Shown piece by piece: positions 23,795-37,437 of a stretch of DNA of 64,000 bases. The position numbers and the translations under genes were made by a program. The notes beneath the pieces were generated by a model. The model was given only the letters and a program-made list of their open reading frames with translations. It was not told the origin of the DNA and did not search any database. Every line of letters begins with the position of its first letter. Within the stretch, counting starts at the first letter, position 1. This DNA is from Casuarina equisetifolia (Eukaryota > Streptophyta > Magnoliopsida > Fagales > Casuarinaceae), in the NCBI GenBank assembly GCA_028551475.1, contig CM052358.1, forward strand, positions 2,916,501-2,980,500, read 5' to 3'.

Positions 23795-26700
23795 TCAGAT
23801 ACGAAGACTTCCCGACGCAATTGATGACCTAATAGGTTGCCAACAGGAATCAATTAAAACAAACACAAATTCCTACCAACCGCCCTCCCCATGTATTTGT
23901 ATAGGTGTGTGCGTAAGATCGTTAAAGCTGAACAGAATAAATCTAAAAACACTTACCATGCCTGTCGGCATCTGACAGCTTCCTGACGAACAGCCCTCTT
24001 GGAGTCATCAACAGCCTTTGAAGCAGCCCGCAGAACCTGAAAAGTAATTAAAGAATTAAATAGAAGGAAATGAAAGATTTGTTGGCTGATATGTGCTCCA
24101 GTGAATTATTGTTGTGAATGTCTCCGGGATATTTCTCACGTACAAAGCAAACCCGCTCTTCTACTAGGTTCTACCGACCTGAATGCTCAAAGGATAGATC
24201 CTTGCATGGGGCAGCTCAGACATCGCAACTAGACACTGGATTGCTGTCTCTCGAACAAGCTGAGCACAGAAAAAAGAGAGAAATCCCCAGTGATTTCCAT
24301 ATGATTCCATCATGATTACATTATGTAGGTCTGTATGCATAAAATAACTGAAAAAGAAAACAACTTAGTAGTTAATAACATTTAAGATTCCTTATTTAAA
24401 TGTACATCGAGGGACTTGTAACGTAATCATACTGCTTTGATGGGTAGGGAGGTGCAATTCATAGTTGTATCTTACAACACTGCAGTTTTATCTCTTTAAC
24501 CATTATGATACAGATTCTATGACATTATCTTAAATGCAAGTGTATCATAAGACAAGTACTCGTATCTTATGCTTTGGAAAAAAGGTATGGCCCTTTTTCC
24601 ATTTCATTTCCACATCCTAGATGAAGTGATGTGTAAATAGTTGGCTAACATTTAGCCAAAAAAGCAACATAGTGAACCCATAAACTTATCCCACGTAACA
24701 TTTGAAGATACATGTTTTGTTATCTGAAATTTCAAGCACAGATGCAAAAGGAATCAATTATATGCCCCAGCCCGCCCACAAAAGAAAGAGAATGTTATAT
24801 GCATTCATTAAAAGCAGATAGGGAGAGTGGCAAGGTTGCCTTGTCATTGCTTAAAACAAAGAGGAAAGAGGATGAGATTTGCATTTATACAAAAATAGAA
24901 CAGGAAAAAACAGGTTATCAGTACGCAATGTGATTTTATATCTAACAATGATCTTAAGAACTAGCCGGAAAAAATGAGGATCGCTTTTTAAAAAAAAAGG
25001 CAATTACCAACATATGAGGGTAGGCAATTAATGACGTGAGGCAATTAACAAGAAGGTGAGCATTATCCACGACAGCTTGTTGCCCTGCACACATACAGAA
25101 AATAGTGTCATACACAACAACATCTGGGTGAAGAGTCTTTCTAAATGCATATCCTAATCTGATAAGTGTAAAATAATCCTCTACCCTTAAGTGAGACACA
25201 CTGGTGCATTTCTTAGTAGAACCATATTTCCATCAAAGGCCTCGATAGACAACGCATGTATCTTTTCAAGACCTATTAAGAGCACCCACCAGAGCTGCTC
25301 CAGCAGAATAAATTTTCTCAAGGAAAATGACCTTGAAATTAATTTACATTTCCACTCTTTCTGAAAAAATATCTTTGCTCGTTATTTTGATACCTAAGAC
25401 AATGTGTTGTGCATGTACATAGGCATAAAGCAGATTCACCATGAAAGAAGAAACATCAAGCATACATTTAGCATTACCACTTTTATCTGTCAATATCCCC
25501 GATAAGACTAAGAGGAGACTGTACAGTGAATCTTTGTCCTGAATATCCTCGCTTAATATGGACAAGCAATCCAGAAGAATAGGTATGAGCTGCAAAATTT
25601 GAATGGTTTCTTACTTATTAGTTTTGTGATGTAATTCAAGATAAAAGACATCAAATCTAATCACAAAAGCAGTGCAGTGTTTCACACTAACCTTCTTGGC
25701 TTCACTCAGAATAGCAATTAACGGAGTGTCAGATATAATATATGCAAATGCTCGATACAGCATAGATCTGAAATTAAAGATTAATCAAGAGAATGTGGGA
25801 TGAAAGAATCTCTAAAATAGGATTTCACAACAACATCAAGTAGTCAAAACTCCATTCTTCCAGTGAGTAGCTAGTCAAATATGCAAATCTGACAAAGGCC
25901 ATGGTCAGTTTGACTAATCATGCTGATCCAGGTGGAAAAACTAGAGTGAAGACAATTGAGCGACAACCTTCTGCAAGATAATCTCATTTGAAAAATAAAA
26001 TAATCTCTTGAAAAAAAAAGTGTCAAAACTGAACTCAAGAGTTACATAAGCTCCCAGGATATACTGCAGCAACCATGCAAGACAATCTTTCTTAAGTCTA
26101 GATAACTGCAAGTTTGCAATGACCTAAGAGCTTATTGGCATTGAGAATAACATATCATGACAGGCACCAGATGTTAGGACAGGAAGATAAAGAAAAGTTA
26201 AAACTATGTCAACGTCGTGGATGTTTCAATTCATTCCAGAAAGGATTAACCATTCTGAATTTTATTTACAAACTGGGCAATACTTGTCTAATCAGCATTT
26301 TATGAGATTAGCATGTACAATTACATGAAGTAGCTACATTTGCCAGCTAATGAACAGTAAAACAAGCACAGTGCAATTAGCACTGAGGACTAAGAATAGT
26401 GTCTACCTGGAAAACGGTGAATCAGCTTTCATAATCAGCGGTAGCAATATAGGCATCATGGTGAGGAAAAAACGTTGTTTATAAAGTGGCCGTATTATTG
26501 CATGAAACTTCCTATTCAAACAATCTTCAGAATCACTCATTAGAATATGAAATGCATCTGCAGCACTTTTCGTTATGGAGGGATGCAAATCATGATCAAA
26601 ACTGTTCTCCAGCAAATGATGCTTGAATGGCAAGGCATCCACTCTTTTATTTGACAGTAAAAACTCCAGTAAAATCATTGTTATATCCTTAACTTTTTCA

Positions 26701-29700
26701 TGACCACGCAGCAGTAAACCCTTTCCAATCCATGATAGTCCAGCAATGGCATGTATCTGGGACATCCTATTGTCTGCAACACCAAGGCAAGAATCACCAT
26801 GTCCCACTTCACTTCCATTAGTCATTCCACTACATCCCACTAAAGCATTATTACTATTAGGGTTCCAGGGTTTAACTTTCAAAATGATATCCAGAGCTTC
26901 TTCCAGGGCACAGTCATTTGAAGTCTCAGATCCACTGGGCTTTTTATCCAATTTGTTAACCATGGAGCCCAATGCTTGAGCTGCTGGAAGATGACCCTTG
27001 AGAAGTGTACTCATAAATAAATAAAAGGTTCCTTTAACATTTGGAATGTGTGTTTGAGGACGAACTGCTATACATACAGATGCAAATACTGAAAGAATCC
27101 ATTCATCTCTATGGGACAAATTGCCAACCCTCTGAGTCAGCTGCAGCCAATCCAGTTGGAATGGAATGGTGAAACACAATAATTCCTTTAGTGGTGAAGA
27201 AGTACTTGATGAAAGTATACTGTAAGCTTTTTGGATTATCTTGTTCTGGCTCTCCTCATTACAAGACGCAACAGCATGCCTCATTGCAGTCATCATTGCA
27301 CCAAGAAGTTCCTAAAGTAGAAATAGAATACATCAATAACACTTCTCAGAATAGAAGTTTGTTTAATTATTCATTACTAGTCAGTGAAGGATGACGAATC
27401 TAATCAAAGGTTTTCTTCACATCACACATCATAATAAGAAGAGTGCCGAGATCATAAAACAAAATAGAAGTTGCACTTACCTTTTCTTGGCCTTGAACAC
27501 TAAAATCAGAACAACTTTCAATTTGGTTCCAAATAGTAAGAGGAAATCGCAGTAACACCTCCTCAAAACCTCCATGGTCATAGATCCTGTGACCATTCAG
27601 AAAAGGGTGATGTCATCCATTGAAAATCACATCAAATGGCACAAAGGGACTAAAAGGGACATTAAATTCGGATAACAGTTCCAATAGCAAGAGGAACCTA
27701 GTGATATAACCTTGCCTTTCAATCAGAAGATTGAAGGCATTTGAATGCAGTACAGAACTCTCATAAAAGGGATATCTTTATTTGTGAATATATAACTGAA
27801 CTGTAGATAAAAGGTAGAATTAAGGTGAGGTCTTCAAGGCAGTGCTAGTACTTGGTATTATGAGAGAGGTCAAATCCTATATCCTAAAATAAAGAAAACC
27901 AAAGAAAGATGACCTAAACATCGCAAGCATATCATTTGTAGCAATAATGACCTTCAATTCACTCGATACAGATCAACAAATCAGAAGCACTAAAAAGGAA
28001 AAGTGACATTTAGACTAGAAATATATACCATGGAAGCACCTTATTAGAGTAGCATTCCAAAAGTCGAACTGTGATTTCAGCTGACCTCAAATGTCTGTGG
28101 ACCTAAACAAACACAAAGCAAAATTGAAGTGCCATTGGATGAAGACTATATCTGAATTTAAAATTTTCCTTGAGCAAGAAAGAACTAAAATGCAACCAAC
28201 AACAAAAACCACGAAATTTCCTCAGCTCCAAAGTTTGTGTAGGCATGGACCACTATTTTGCTCACAACTTACAAATCAGATATACAGGCTAAACAAAGAT
28301 GAACCAACAAATACCGACTTCTTACACAAAGGACATACAGTTATCTGGCTTCTTTACTCTACCAAACAGAGGAATCAAAGGTTATACATACATAAACCTC
28401 CGATAAATTGGTATATATAGCTTCTTCCAATCCTTGAACGATATTCAGCATATAATTTGGCCCACTTGTGCCAACGCCATATATTGCTTCCACTTTGAGT
28501 GGGAAAGGCATGGTAAGATCATCAAGAGACAGTAGGGAAACAATCTTTTCAACAACTGTATGCTTGTAGCTTGAAAGCTTCTCAGACTCGTGATATCTAT
28601 CAATAAATGAGCCAATGTCCATCACTGCCTTCAATGCCAATTTCCATATCAATGTCTTACTGAAATTCTCTGTGATAATTGACATGAATGTGATCAAAAT
28701 TTCCTCAAACTCAGACATTGATATTGGAGAAACATCCCCTGGGAAAGTAGCCAGAATCTGCAAACCCTTTACTGCATAAAAATCCAATACAAAAACTTAA
28801 ATCTTTGAAAAAAAAAACTAGTTTGACTAGTGATCACTAACTCAAAAATCAAATAATGAAAGGGGGGTTCTGAAAAAAGATGAAATGGACCATAAGACTT
28901 CCATATGACTGACTTAGAACATGAGAAGAGGTTGTGTTTAGTGTGTTCATGATATATATTCTTGGCATAGAAAAGGCGAAGTATTGTAACACCTATGTGA
29001 GAAAAATAATACATATTAGAGTGGAATCACGACAGTCCAAAAATGTTACAAGACCACAGCATTCACCTCCAAAATAAATATCTGCATCATGAGGACTTGT
29101 GGCCAAGGTAGAAAAAAAGGCCTTAGTCAATGAAGTTGAGAACCTCCGAAGCATGCAGCAGCATGTATCACTTGCAGAAAAAGATTGAGACCCAGTTTGC
29201 TTAGAGCCTTCAATCAAATCTCTGCATGCTGAAAGAAGTTCAACACAGAGATAAAGAACCGCAAAGTTTGGTCTTCTGGAGAGTAAACCGTTATCATTTG
29301 GTGAGTGAACCTCATATGAATTTCTTACAGAGAGTCCTAGAATTTCCATCAAGTTGGGGAGGAAACTTTCAAACACTCTATTGCAGGAAGTAACAGAAGT
29401 CTTAGTAGAAACAGAGAGCATACGACCAATTGCATGTAGTTTCAGCTTTTCTTGTGAGGGAATATCATTATATCTCTCGTAATAAGTGATGGAGTTCAAA
29501 ACCATGTTTATGTCTTCATCTTTAATAATCAAACCTAAAAACAAACCACTATTTTGCGAAGCAAGCTGCTGCAGAAGTGATAAGGCTTCTGTTGCAATTT
29601 CATTTTCCTGAAAGCCAAGGCCGCCTAGGTTTTCTGAAGTGAAGGATAAAGCAGGCCCTTGTAGTGAAGTATATATTGCATCTTTGATTGCCAACCATAC

Positions 29701-32700
29701 AACTACAGCATGCTTTGCCATTCTTTCTGCCCCATATTTCAACGTGCAACTGTTGAGATACTTCAGGGAATCAACCTACAAGTGCACAAGATGGAGGCTC
29801 AGCAAATTTAAAGCTTAAGAGTAAATATTGCTGCACTATAAGCAACCACAGAGATCAAAACTACATTGAATTAGCACCAACCTTAGCAAATGGCAAAGAA
29901 GAAGAAAGTTTTTCGAGAAGCAATGGAATGGCAAATGGCTCAAAAAGAGGTGTGGAGGAGAATGCTAACTGCATAAGAATAAGATTCAAACAAATTGTGT
30001 TAGATTCTATGCAAGGAATTGTTACATGTTGAATAATACGCACAATTGCTCTATCGAAGACTAGTTATGACGACTACAGTGAAATTGATTGCCAGCCTTT
30101 TTCAGTCATATCATCAAATGAAATGCGCTTGGGATCAAGCATCTACTTCAATCCAGAAAATTAATATTATAAGAAAGAATTTTATGCATATACATATTAC
30201 CCCACTCCCATTAGTCAACCAATTCCATATTGCTGAGCCTTGAAATAACTCTACCTATACCATGATAAATGTCTAAGCTATTGCCACTCCCACTGTTCCC
30301 TGATCCGTGAAAAGATTGTACTCGCATCAACTACCGACAAGATGATGGAAATCAGTTTGTGAAAAAGAAAGAAGACCATGAAATGTATCAGTAGAGCTAA
30401 GTGATAGTTTTCCAGTTGAATGCACAGCAGGAGGAAGAAGCCAAAGAGGAATGGGCATAGATGTGATGAGAAAGATCACAACTAAGGGCTAAACAACCAA
30501 CATCTTGGTCATATTTAGAGAATTGAAGTACCACACCCACACAGGAGGGATAAAGACTTATCAAGTGCCACTACACCTCAATCTGAACTAAACAAGCCAT
30601 CTATCAAGCAATAGTTCCTTCTGGATTCAACCACATCTTTTCACTGATGTCCTTTATTTATGCTTTTCATAGCTTAGCAATCCGTTTATTTCTGTTAAAG
30701 CTCTTTAATGAACAGCCAACTCCCAGATAATTAGCACAGTTTCGAGCCATCAAAGCACATGGCTTCACATAGTGGCATAGCAGCATGAAGCAATGAAGAA
30801 ACTCTAAAAGCACACTTATGGTTCCCATATGTACATAGCAAGTACAAGCTAGCTTCCTCTGATGTTTTTAACTTTGCGTGATTCTTCCATAATTGTTTCT
30901 ATTGACTACAAGAACCCAGGTTCATAATGCTTTCTGACGGAGGAAATAGGCAATGAAGCAAGGTTATTCGAAATTATTACTTCCCACAAGAAGAAAAGAA
31001 CATCCTCCTAGACCAGAATAGCAATGAATCAAACCGTAAACAGGTGACTCATTTCATGTGTCCTAAAGATAAATGAAATGACTTCAATGCATAAAACATC
31101 AATAGCAATGAATGAGACCATCAGTTTTAAGTTGCAAATGAAAAACAGCATTTTACAAAGAATGACAATAGAATTCTACATTGATAAGAGCATCAGCGCA
31201 TAGATCAATTCAGTTATAAGATTTAATACAATATAAGAGTCTTAACATAATTACCACATACCATTAGTGCCCTCGCAAGGTCATCCCTTTTGATATCAAG
31301 ATCCTCACCTTTTGGCTGTATAAGAAAAAGGAGAAACCACGTTGCATGTCAGTGATAGGAAAGAGCATGTGAAACAATATAAGGCACAGGATAGGAAAAC
31401 TAGAAATCAAGGAGTCTATAATCTAAGCCCATGTATATGCCCTGATCAAACACTTCCAATTAAGCTGCATCATCATTTACGTTATGACATATAGTGATCA
31501 TTCTACAATTCTCCATAACTTACTGCTCAAAGCATTGACAGTATCTTTTCTCATTGAGGATATATCCTCATAGAGTATCAAGCACACATAGGGAACGTTT
31601 GTAAGCAATCCATAAGTATGAGATATTGAAGTTCTCCCTTACAATTCTTCATAACTTATTGCACCCAGCATCAACAGTATTTTTCCTTAATAGTATATAT
31701 CCTCACAGAATGTCAAACATAAACAGGGATCGTGTGTAAGCAACCCCTATCCACAGGCCAAATAGTTTGTTAAATGTTTCTCCCTAGGCCATTGTATACC
31801 GTAAATTGACCAATAAATAAATAACAGCAATAAACGGGCTTCTGACTGTCCAACAGCACAATAGTCATGCACAACTAGCTAATTAATAATCTAACTGTTT
31901 ATCAGGTAAAGAAGGGGAATTCAGTAGCAACCTGACATTCTATCTGGTCATAAGAGAAAACACACCACCCGAATTTTGGGAATACCAAAACTCAAAAACA
32001 AGAATAATGGATCACTTATAAATACCAAGGAAGGCTCCAAAGAAATTCAAGATTTTCCACAGAGACATAATATAGTTTGTAAAATGTTAAGAACTATGTG
32101 GATTGTTCTATATTACCTAAATTCTACTCAGGAATTCTCTTTTTATTTAAGGAGGAAATAAGGTTTCCAGCATGATATCAAACCCTAGATTTAGGAAGGG
32201 ATCCCTTGTACGTGAAGCCTACAGCACCAAGCAGGTCGCTAAGGGGTGTATAACCCTCAGTATGAAATCCGCAGCCCATGTTGACCACAAAGAGGTGTAC
32301 AAAGAATTGTGTCAATTGTCCGACACTGCCTAAATCCTGCTGGAGAACCCTCTTTAAATAAAATAAAATAAAATAAACATCCCCTCATTAAAAGCCATTT
32401 TTAAGGAGGAAATGCACTTTCATAAATAAAACAAAAATGATATTCAGTTTCAAGTTTTTTAAAAATAGCTAAGGGCAACGCAAATACCAATACAGTGGAA
32501 CAAGAAAGGACACAACAATCTTGGATGCAATGCATCTGGCTTACATGAGTATAATGAATAGGAAAGTAACAGCCCAGAATTTCGAAAAGATCCCCAGCAT
32601 AACTTGCAAGTGGACCAGATGGATCTGGAAATAGCCGCACCAGAACTTCAACAATATGAAATGTTACCAATAAGCACCGAGGATCCTTTTCTGAATCAAT

Positions 32701-35700
32701 AGCTTCACAGATTCCATATACAATATCATCACCCTAAATAACAAACAAATAAGATTAATAACAAAAGGAGAAACATATTTAAGAGCAATACTAACAAACG
32801 ATGCACTGGCAGGAAGATTTTAATAATTATAAAGGTGGATTGGAGGCTGCATGTGTGCATGTTCGGTTTAACTGAGAGAGAGTGTACAAGGCAAAGTTGC
32901 ATCAAGAACGAAGTAATTGCAAAGTGCCCATATCTAGATGATCTAAGGGATGTTTATGTTACATGATTAACAACTAGATTACAGTTTTGGGAGAAAAAGA
33001 CTTCATTGTAGTCAACCTTGGTATTACATAGATTGCCAGACTAGACATGTTCAAATATGATCTTACATGATTGGCATAAAATGTGATTCTGTAGGCTCAA
33101 TACAGATGGATGGAACAACTTTGACATTCAATACTGAAACTAACATCAAGTACACAGTTATCGAATTAATCACAGTACAAAAGAAATCTTGGAGTTCCTT
33201 TCACATTCCAAGAAACTAACCAGCGTAGTTCTTCACTGATCAGAAAGCTTTCATGTTGAACCCAACACTTTTTGACAGTCTGAAGTAGACTAGCAAAGGA
33301 ACTCTCAGGTCACAAAATGGTTGCCGTAAAAAAAGGAGTTGCCACATTTTAAATTCAATTAAAAAACTATTACAACAATTTCTATAGTAGCAAACAAAAG
33401 AATATAGTACCAATGCCACAAAAAGCTGGCAACAAAAGTTCAACATAAAAAGAAAACAGCAAATCATACCAGTGGTGCAACTGCATTGGGAAAGCACTCC
33501 AGCAGACATTCTAGCAATTCAAAGCACAGCTGCAAGAACATTATTTTATTAAAGTCAAAAGTTCAAATTGATACTAAAACAATGGATTGGTTGTTATCTG
33601 CACTAAATTTATTTGATTATTCCCCATTAACAATCACTTGAGAAAGAAAAAAAGATACCTTTCCTATCATGCTGTCCTAAAGACTGCACCTGTAGGTTCA
33701 CTAGAAAAGACTGGGCAACTGCTTTTGCGTCAGCGCCAGTAACCATACCACCAGTAGTTTTCCTCCTCATTAGCGCCAAGCAACCAACAAGTGCACCACG
33801 TAAAGCTTTCCAATCTGCCTGATATAATAAAAATATCATCTTACTTTGATATAGCAAGAAAGTACAAAATTCATCAAAATATATAAAGCATCTTGAAGGG
33901 GAGACCCCATTCTCCAAATGAAGAAACAACTCTAAACTACCAACATACAGCACAAAAAATCTGGACAAATGTCTGTAGCTCTCATCAAAGGATGAAAATC
34001 ACTGTAAATATCAAGTGCTTGTTTACCAGATGATGGAAACCTCCCAAGATTCTTTAAATTAAGAGGGAAATAAAAACTAAACTAAAAAGTAGAATGCATG
34101 GCTGAAGGATGTGAAAACAAAATCTTAGTTTGACCCATAGGAACAGTTTTGAAATAAGAAACCATACAAGAAAAGGAAAACCCAAGAAATTCATTCAAAA
34201 TAAAATACCCCTTAAATCTGAAAGATCAGGGGGACTTCAGTGATATTTGAAACAGCATAAGACAGAGAAACAGGTAAAGATGCCTTCAGAATTTTGATCG
34301 TATAAATTACAATTTCATGCATTTTAAATAAAAGACCATTCAACTGGAAAGACACTTTCTGATACAATGAGCCTCACATTAGGCCTAGGACTTGTGTGTG
34401 TGTGTGTGTGTGTGTGTTTTTAAAAAAAAAAACGAATAACCTTGAACATGATCAAAGCTGGCTGAGAACAACAACATTTTTTTCCTTAGGACATCTCCTC
34501 GTCACCTAATGTGTGTCTGAGATGAGTGCCTATTAGGCACTACTGAGAGCTCTTAACAGAAAGCGTCCAGCACAGAAAATGAAATCAGGACAAGCAACTC
34601 ACTTGAACTCCCTTGAACAGAATCATATAAGCCAAATTTTAAAGGATATTTAGGTGCTACTCCATCCACATGCGCATGAAAAAAAAAAAAAAAAAAAGGG
34701 GGAAGCTATCCAAATTCCAGAAAACATCTTTATGAAGTTGTCAAATTGAGGAAAAGAATCCACCATCATGATTTTGAAATGCTTGATACCCCAATACTGC
34801 AACAGCTAAAATTTTTAAGGAGTACAATATGAATTTGACCGACCAACCTCAAGACTCCTTATGCATGTAACTTTCCATTTATATTGCAACTTCCGAACCA
34901 GAAGCCAAATCACAAATCCGATAACTTGGGAAAATCCCTTCCCCATGCCATCAACTTACTGAAAGAAAAGCTTTAAAACGGAAATAATCCAAGCAAGAGT
35001 AGGAGGACAGTGAAAAGATATGCCCAGAACCATCAAGCTCAAGCAGTGTAGATGTAACTCCCCAAGTTCAAGCATTGACCACGTGATAATGAATATAAAG
35101 AGGCCTCCACCCCCAAGATGAAACCAAGATTTCTAGTGATTAGAGATTAAGCAATTCCTGCAGTCTGACAGATTTACAATGCACACTATTCATACATACA
35201 TATGTATGATATACGATGTATGATGTGCTTTCGTAATTGACTCGTGATACAAGTGAAGAAAATATTTTTAATCACAGAATCAAGAAGACATTGACTAAAG
35301 AGAACCCAATGGACTTGAACATGCTCCAGGCACATAATAAAATCACGCGTGTCCAGCCAGAATTCAAAAGGAAAAGATTTACAAAGAAAATAGTTATGAA
35401 AAAGATATGAAGAGATATAAAAATATATATATATATATATGTATATATATAAGAAAAAAATTAAAAAACAACAATAAGAGATCGAATTCATAAGAATGAA
35501 AGTACAAGAAGATCAGAATCAGAAAAAGAAATCTAAAAATGTTCTATGTGAAAAAATGCTGCAATTACACACCAGTCTATCAGTGAAGAACCCAATCAAG
35601 CTATGTATAGTAGTGTTGTCTAGACGCTTTGATGCGAGACGTGCAAGCACTTCCCCAAGAAGAAGAATACCTGTAAAGGACAAAATTGTCAGCCAAGGAT

Positions 35701-36946
35701 TTCATTCTCTCAGGTACAAGGCTTTAAGGAATATAAAGCTTCTCAACAATATGAGGTACATGTTTAAACCATGATGCCTATAACCCTAACCCCCTAGCAC
35801 TTAAACTAAAAAAGAAAGGGTGATGAAAAACAAAACCAGAATTCTACCATGCAAATTTAAGCTTTAAAATGATAAATTTCGATATTGATCACAAGGAAAA
35901 AAAAAACGATACAATCAAATTCATACTAAGGTAAAGTAAAGGCACCTCTTGCACGGAGGATGTTATCTGTAGTAGTCAAATACATTTCCATCTCTTTGAC
36001 CTAAATGGAAACCAAAATAGTAAAAAGATTAAGTAGAGAAAAATAAAATTCAAAAACTTGCATTCGATTGACAATGCTAAACAAAATTAACGAAACAACT
36101 GAAGCATACCAGTCCTTCCATCGTTAATACATCATTCTTCACAAGAGAAGTAATTGATTCCAAGCTAGCAGCCTGCAGTGCACATTCAATCAATATATTT
36201 AACCAGTCTTACCGCTAAGGTAATAAATTGAACTTGATATGTAAGTTCTGTAACACTAAGTTGCTAATCAACAGACACCATCCATCTTGAACATCACAAT
36301 TACCGTAAAATATGATTCCCGTATTTGGTGTTCAGCCACGGTAAACACGTGAAATTAAAACTTCCCGGCCTCATTTAGAAAAGCCAAGAAGAACAAATGT
36401 TAAGCATGGCTACCATGTCACATCCCTTGCCATCAAATTACTCCATAGTATAAAGCCTAAACCCAAAGGATTAAATAGTCTAGAATCACGCAACCACACA
36501 TATAGCATCTCTCCTGTCATCAACCTAACTTCTTTCACTCCAAGATGCCGACTAACCGACTGCATATTTTCCGCCGTTCCGTAAATTTTTGCTTTCAATT
36601 ACGAACTCAAAGCATCGGAGTCCATCATTTGAGACCACGTGTAGCCAAATAATCACACAAATCATAGTTGACGAACACCAACGCAAAAGAAACACTTTGA
36701 ATAAGTGCTCTTTTCACTTTGTTACAACAGTTGTTTAAATTATGCTAGTTTCAACCATGCAATCACATAAATTAGCTCAGACTCGAATTTGTTCTCATAT
36801 TTGCATTAACAATAGTGAAAAACACTTCGCAATGGAAGTCGATAATTTGGAGCAGAAGGAAGCAAAGCCTGAACCTGCTGAGTCGGGGGGCGAGACGCGT
36901 CGACGAACGACTCAATGAGCTGAGTCAACTGCCCCGCTTCCGCCAT
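23795..36946 (-). CDS. MMS19: MMS19/MET18, cytosolic iron-sulfur cluster targeting factor
   Basis: HEAT-repeat protein that delivers Fe-S clusters to nuclear and cytosolic enzymes such as XPD, DNA polymerases and DNA glycosylases, together with CIA1, CIA2 and NAR1. Twenty exons, 5' to 3': 36875-36946, 36110-36172, 35946-36000, 35573-35670, 33660-33818, 33470-33529, 32545-32733, 31262-31315, 29882-29968, 29067-29775, 28392-28771, 28029-28102, 27481-27586, 26407-27311, 25692-25767, 25478-25589, 25008-25084, 24179-24259, 23957-24036 and 23795-23828. They give 1156 residues, close to the plant orthologue (about 1134). Family segments are clear: ADWKALRGALVGCLAL near the N-terminus, FPDPSGPLASYAGDLF, and the C-terminal ETAIQCLVAMSELPHARIYP and EAVRCRQAW. 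Exon 5 fits only if its intron begins with GG; a standard donor one base later breaks the frame (see findings). Introns hold a diverged tandem duplication and microsatellites but no nested gene. Confidence 0.93.
31499..31750. repeat. Diverged tandem duplication inside an MMS19 intron
   Basis: Two copies about 136 bp apart share 'acaattct.cataactta.tgc', then 'atcaacagtat'/'attgacagtat', then 'tatatcctcaca/tagagt'. They lie in the intron between exons at 31262-31315 and 32545-32733. Confidence 0.6.
34393..34416. repeat. (GT)n microsatellite in an MMS19 intron
   Basis: About twelve GT dinucleotides followed by T and A runs, in the intron between exons at 33660-33818 and 35573-35670. Confidence 0.9.
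35423..35450. repeat. (AT)n microsatellite in an MMS19 intron
   Basis: About fourteen AT dinucleotides with one G interruption, in the same intron as the GT run. Confidence 0.9.
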
Positions 36947-37437
36947 TCTTAGACAAACAAACGAAAAATGGGTTTTACGAGTTTGAAAGAGGGTTATGGG
37001 TGTTTCAAGTGAACACGCCCTCGGTGCCAGTCTAGAAACTGCAAAACAACCGAAAAGGGAGACGGCCCGTTTAATGTACTCCTTATTTTAACTTATTATT
37101 TATTCCCCACTCTGCTTTTGGAGCTTTTCTATTTTGACCCCCGGGTTTGGGTTCTTTCTCAGTAGTACCCTCGGCAAAACACACTCAAGAGTATTCTTTT
37201 GTTTTTGCTGATTAGGCGTTCAACTATCCAATTTGCTATATGCGATTCTCAAATTCGGGACATATTTGTTACATTGATAACTCGCCATAAATCAGGAATC
37301 AAGCGCTTCTCACGATATTAACAATTCATTCATTTTTACAGCATATCAAATTCGCATCAGAAGCGATACCATAAAGATACCAACATACAAAACATGATTC
37401 TTCATGTATGAACCAAAATTGAAGACCCACATCCGGT
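36947..37437. other. MMS19 promoter and 3' end of the next gene
   Basis: A 490-base gap between two genes read in the same direction (minus). It must contain the MMS19 promoter and leader, and the 3' untranslated region of the gene at 37438-39661. No clear TATA box is seen, as is usual for housekeeping genes. Confidence 0.6.

Noticed and set aside
28769-29014. Minus-strand 81-codon frame between MMS19 exons
   Set aside because: It is intron sequence; the flanking exons join in frame without it and match the family.
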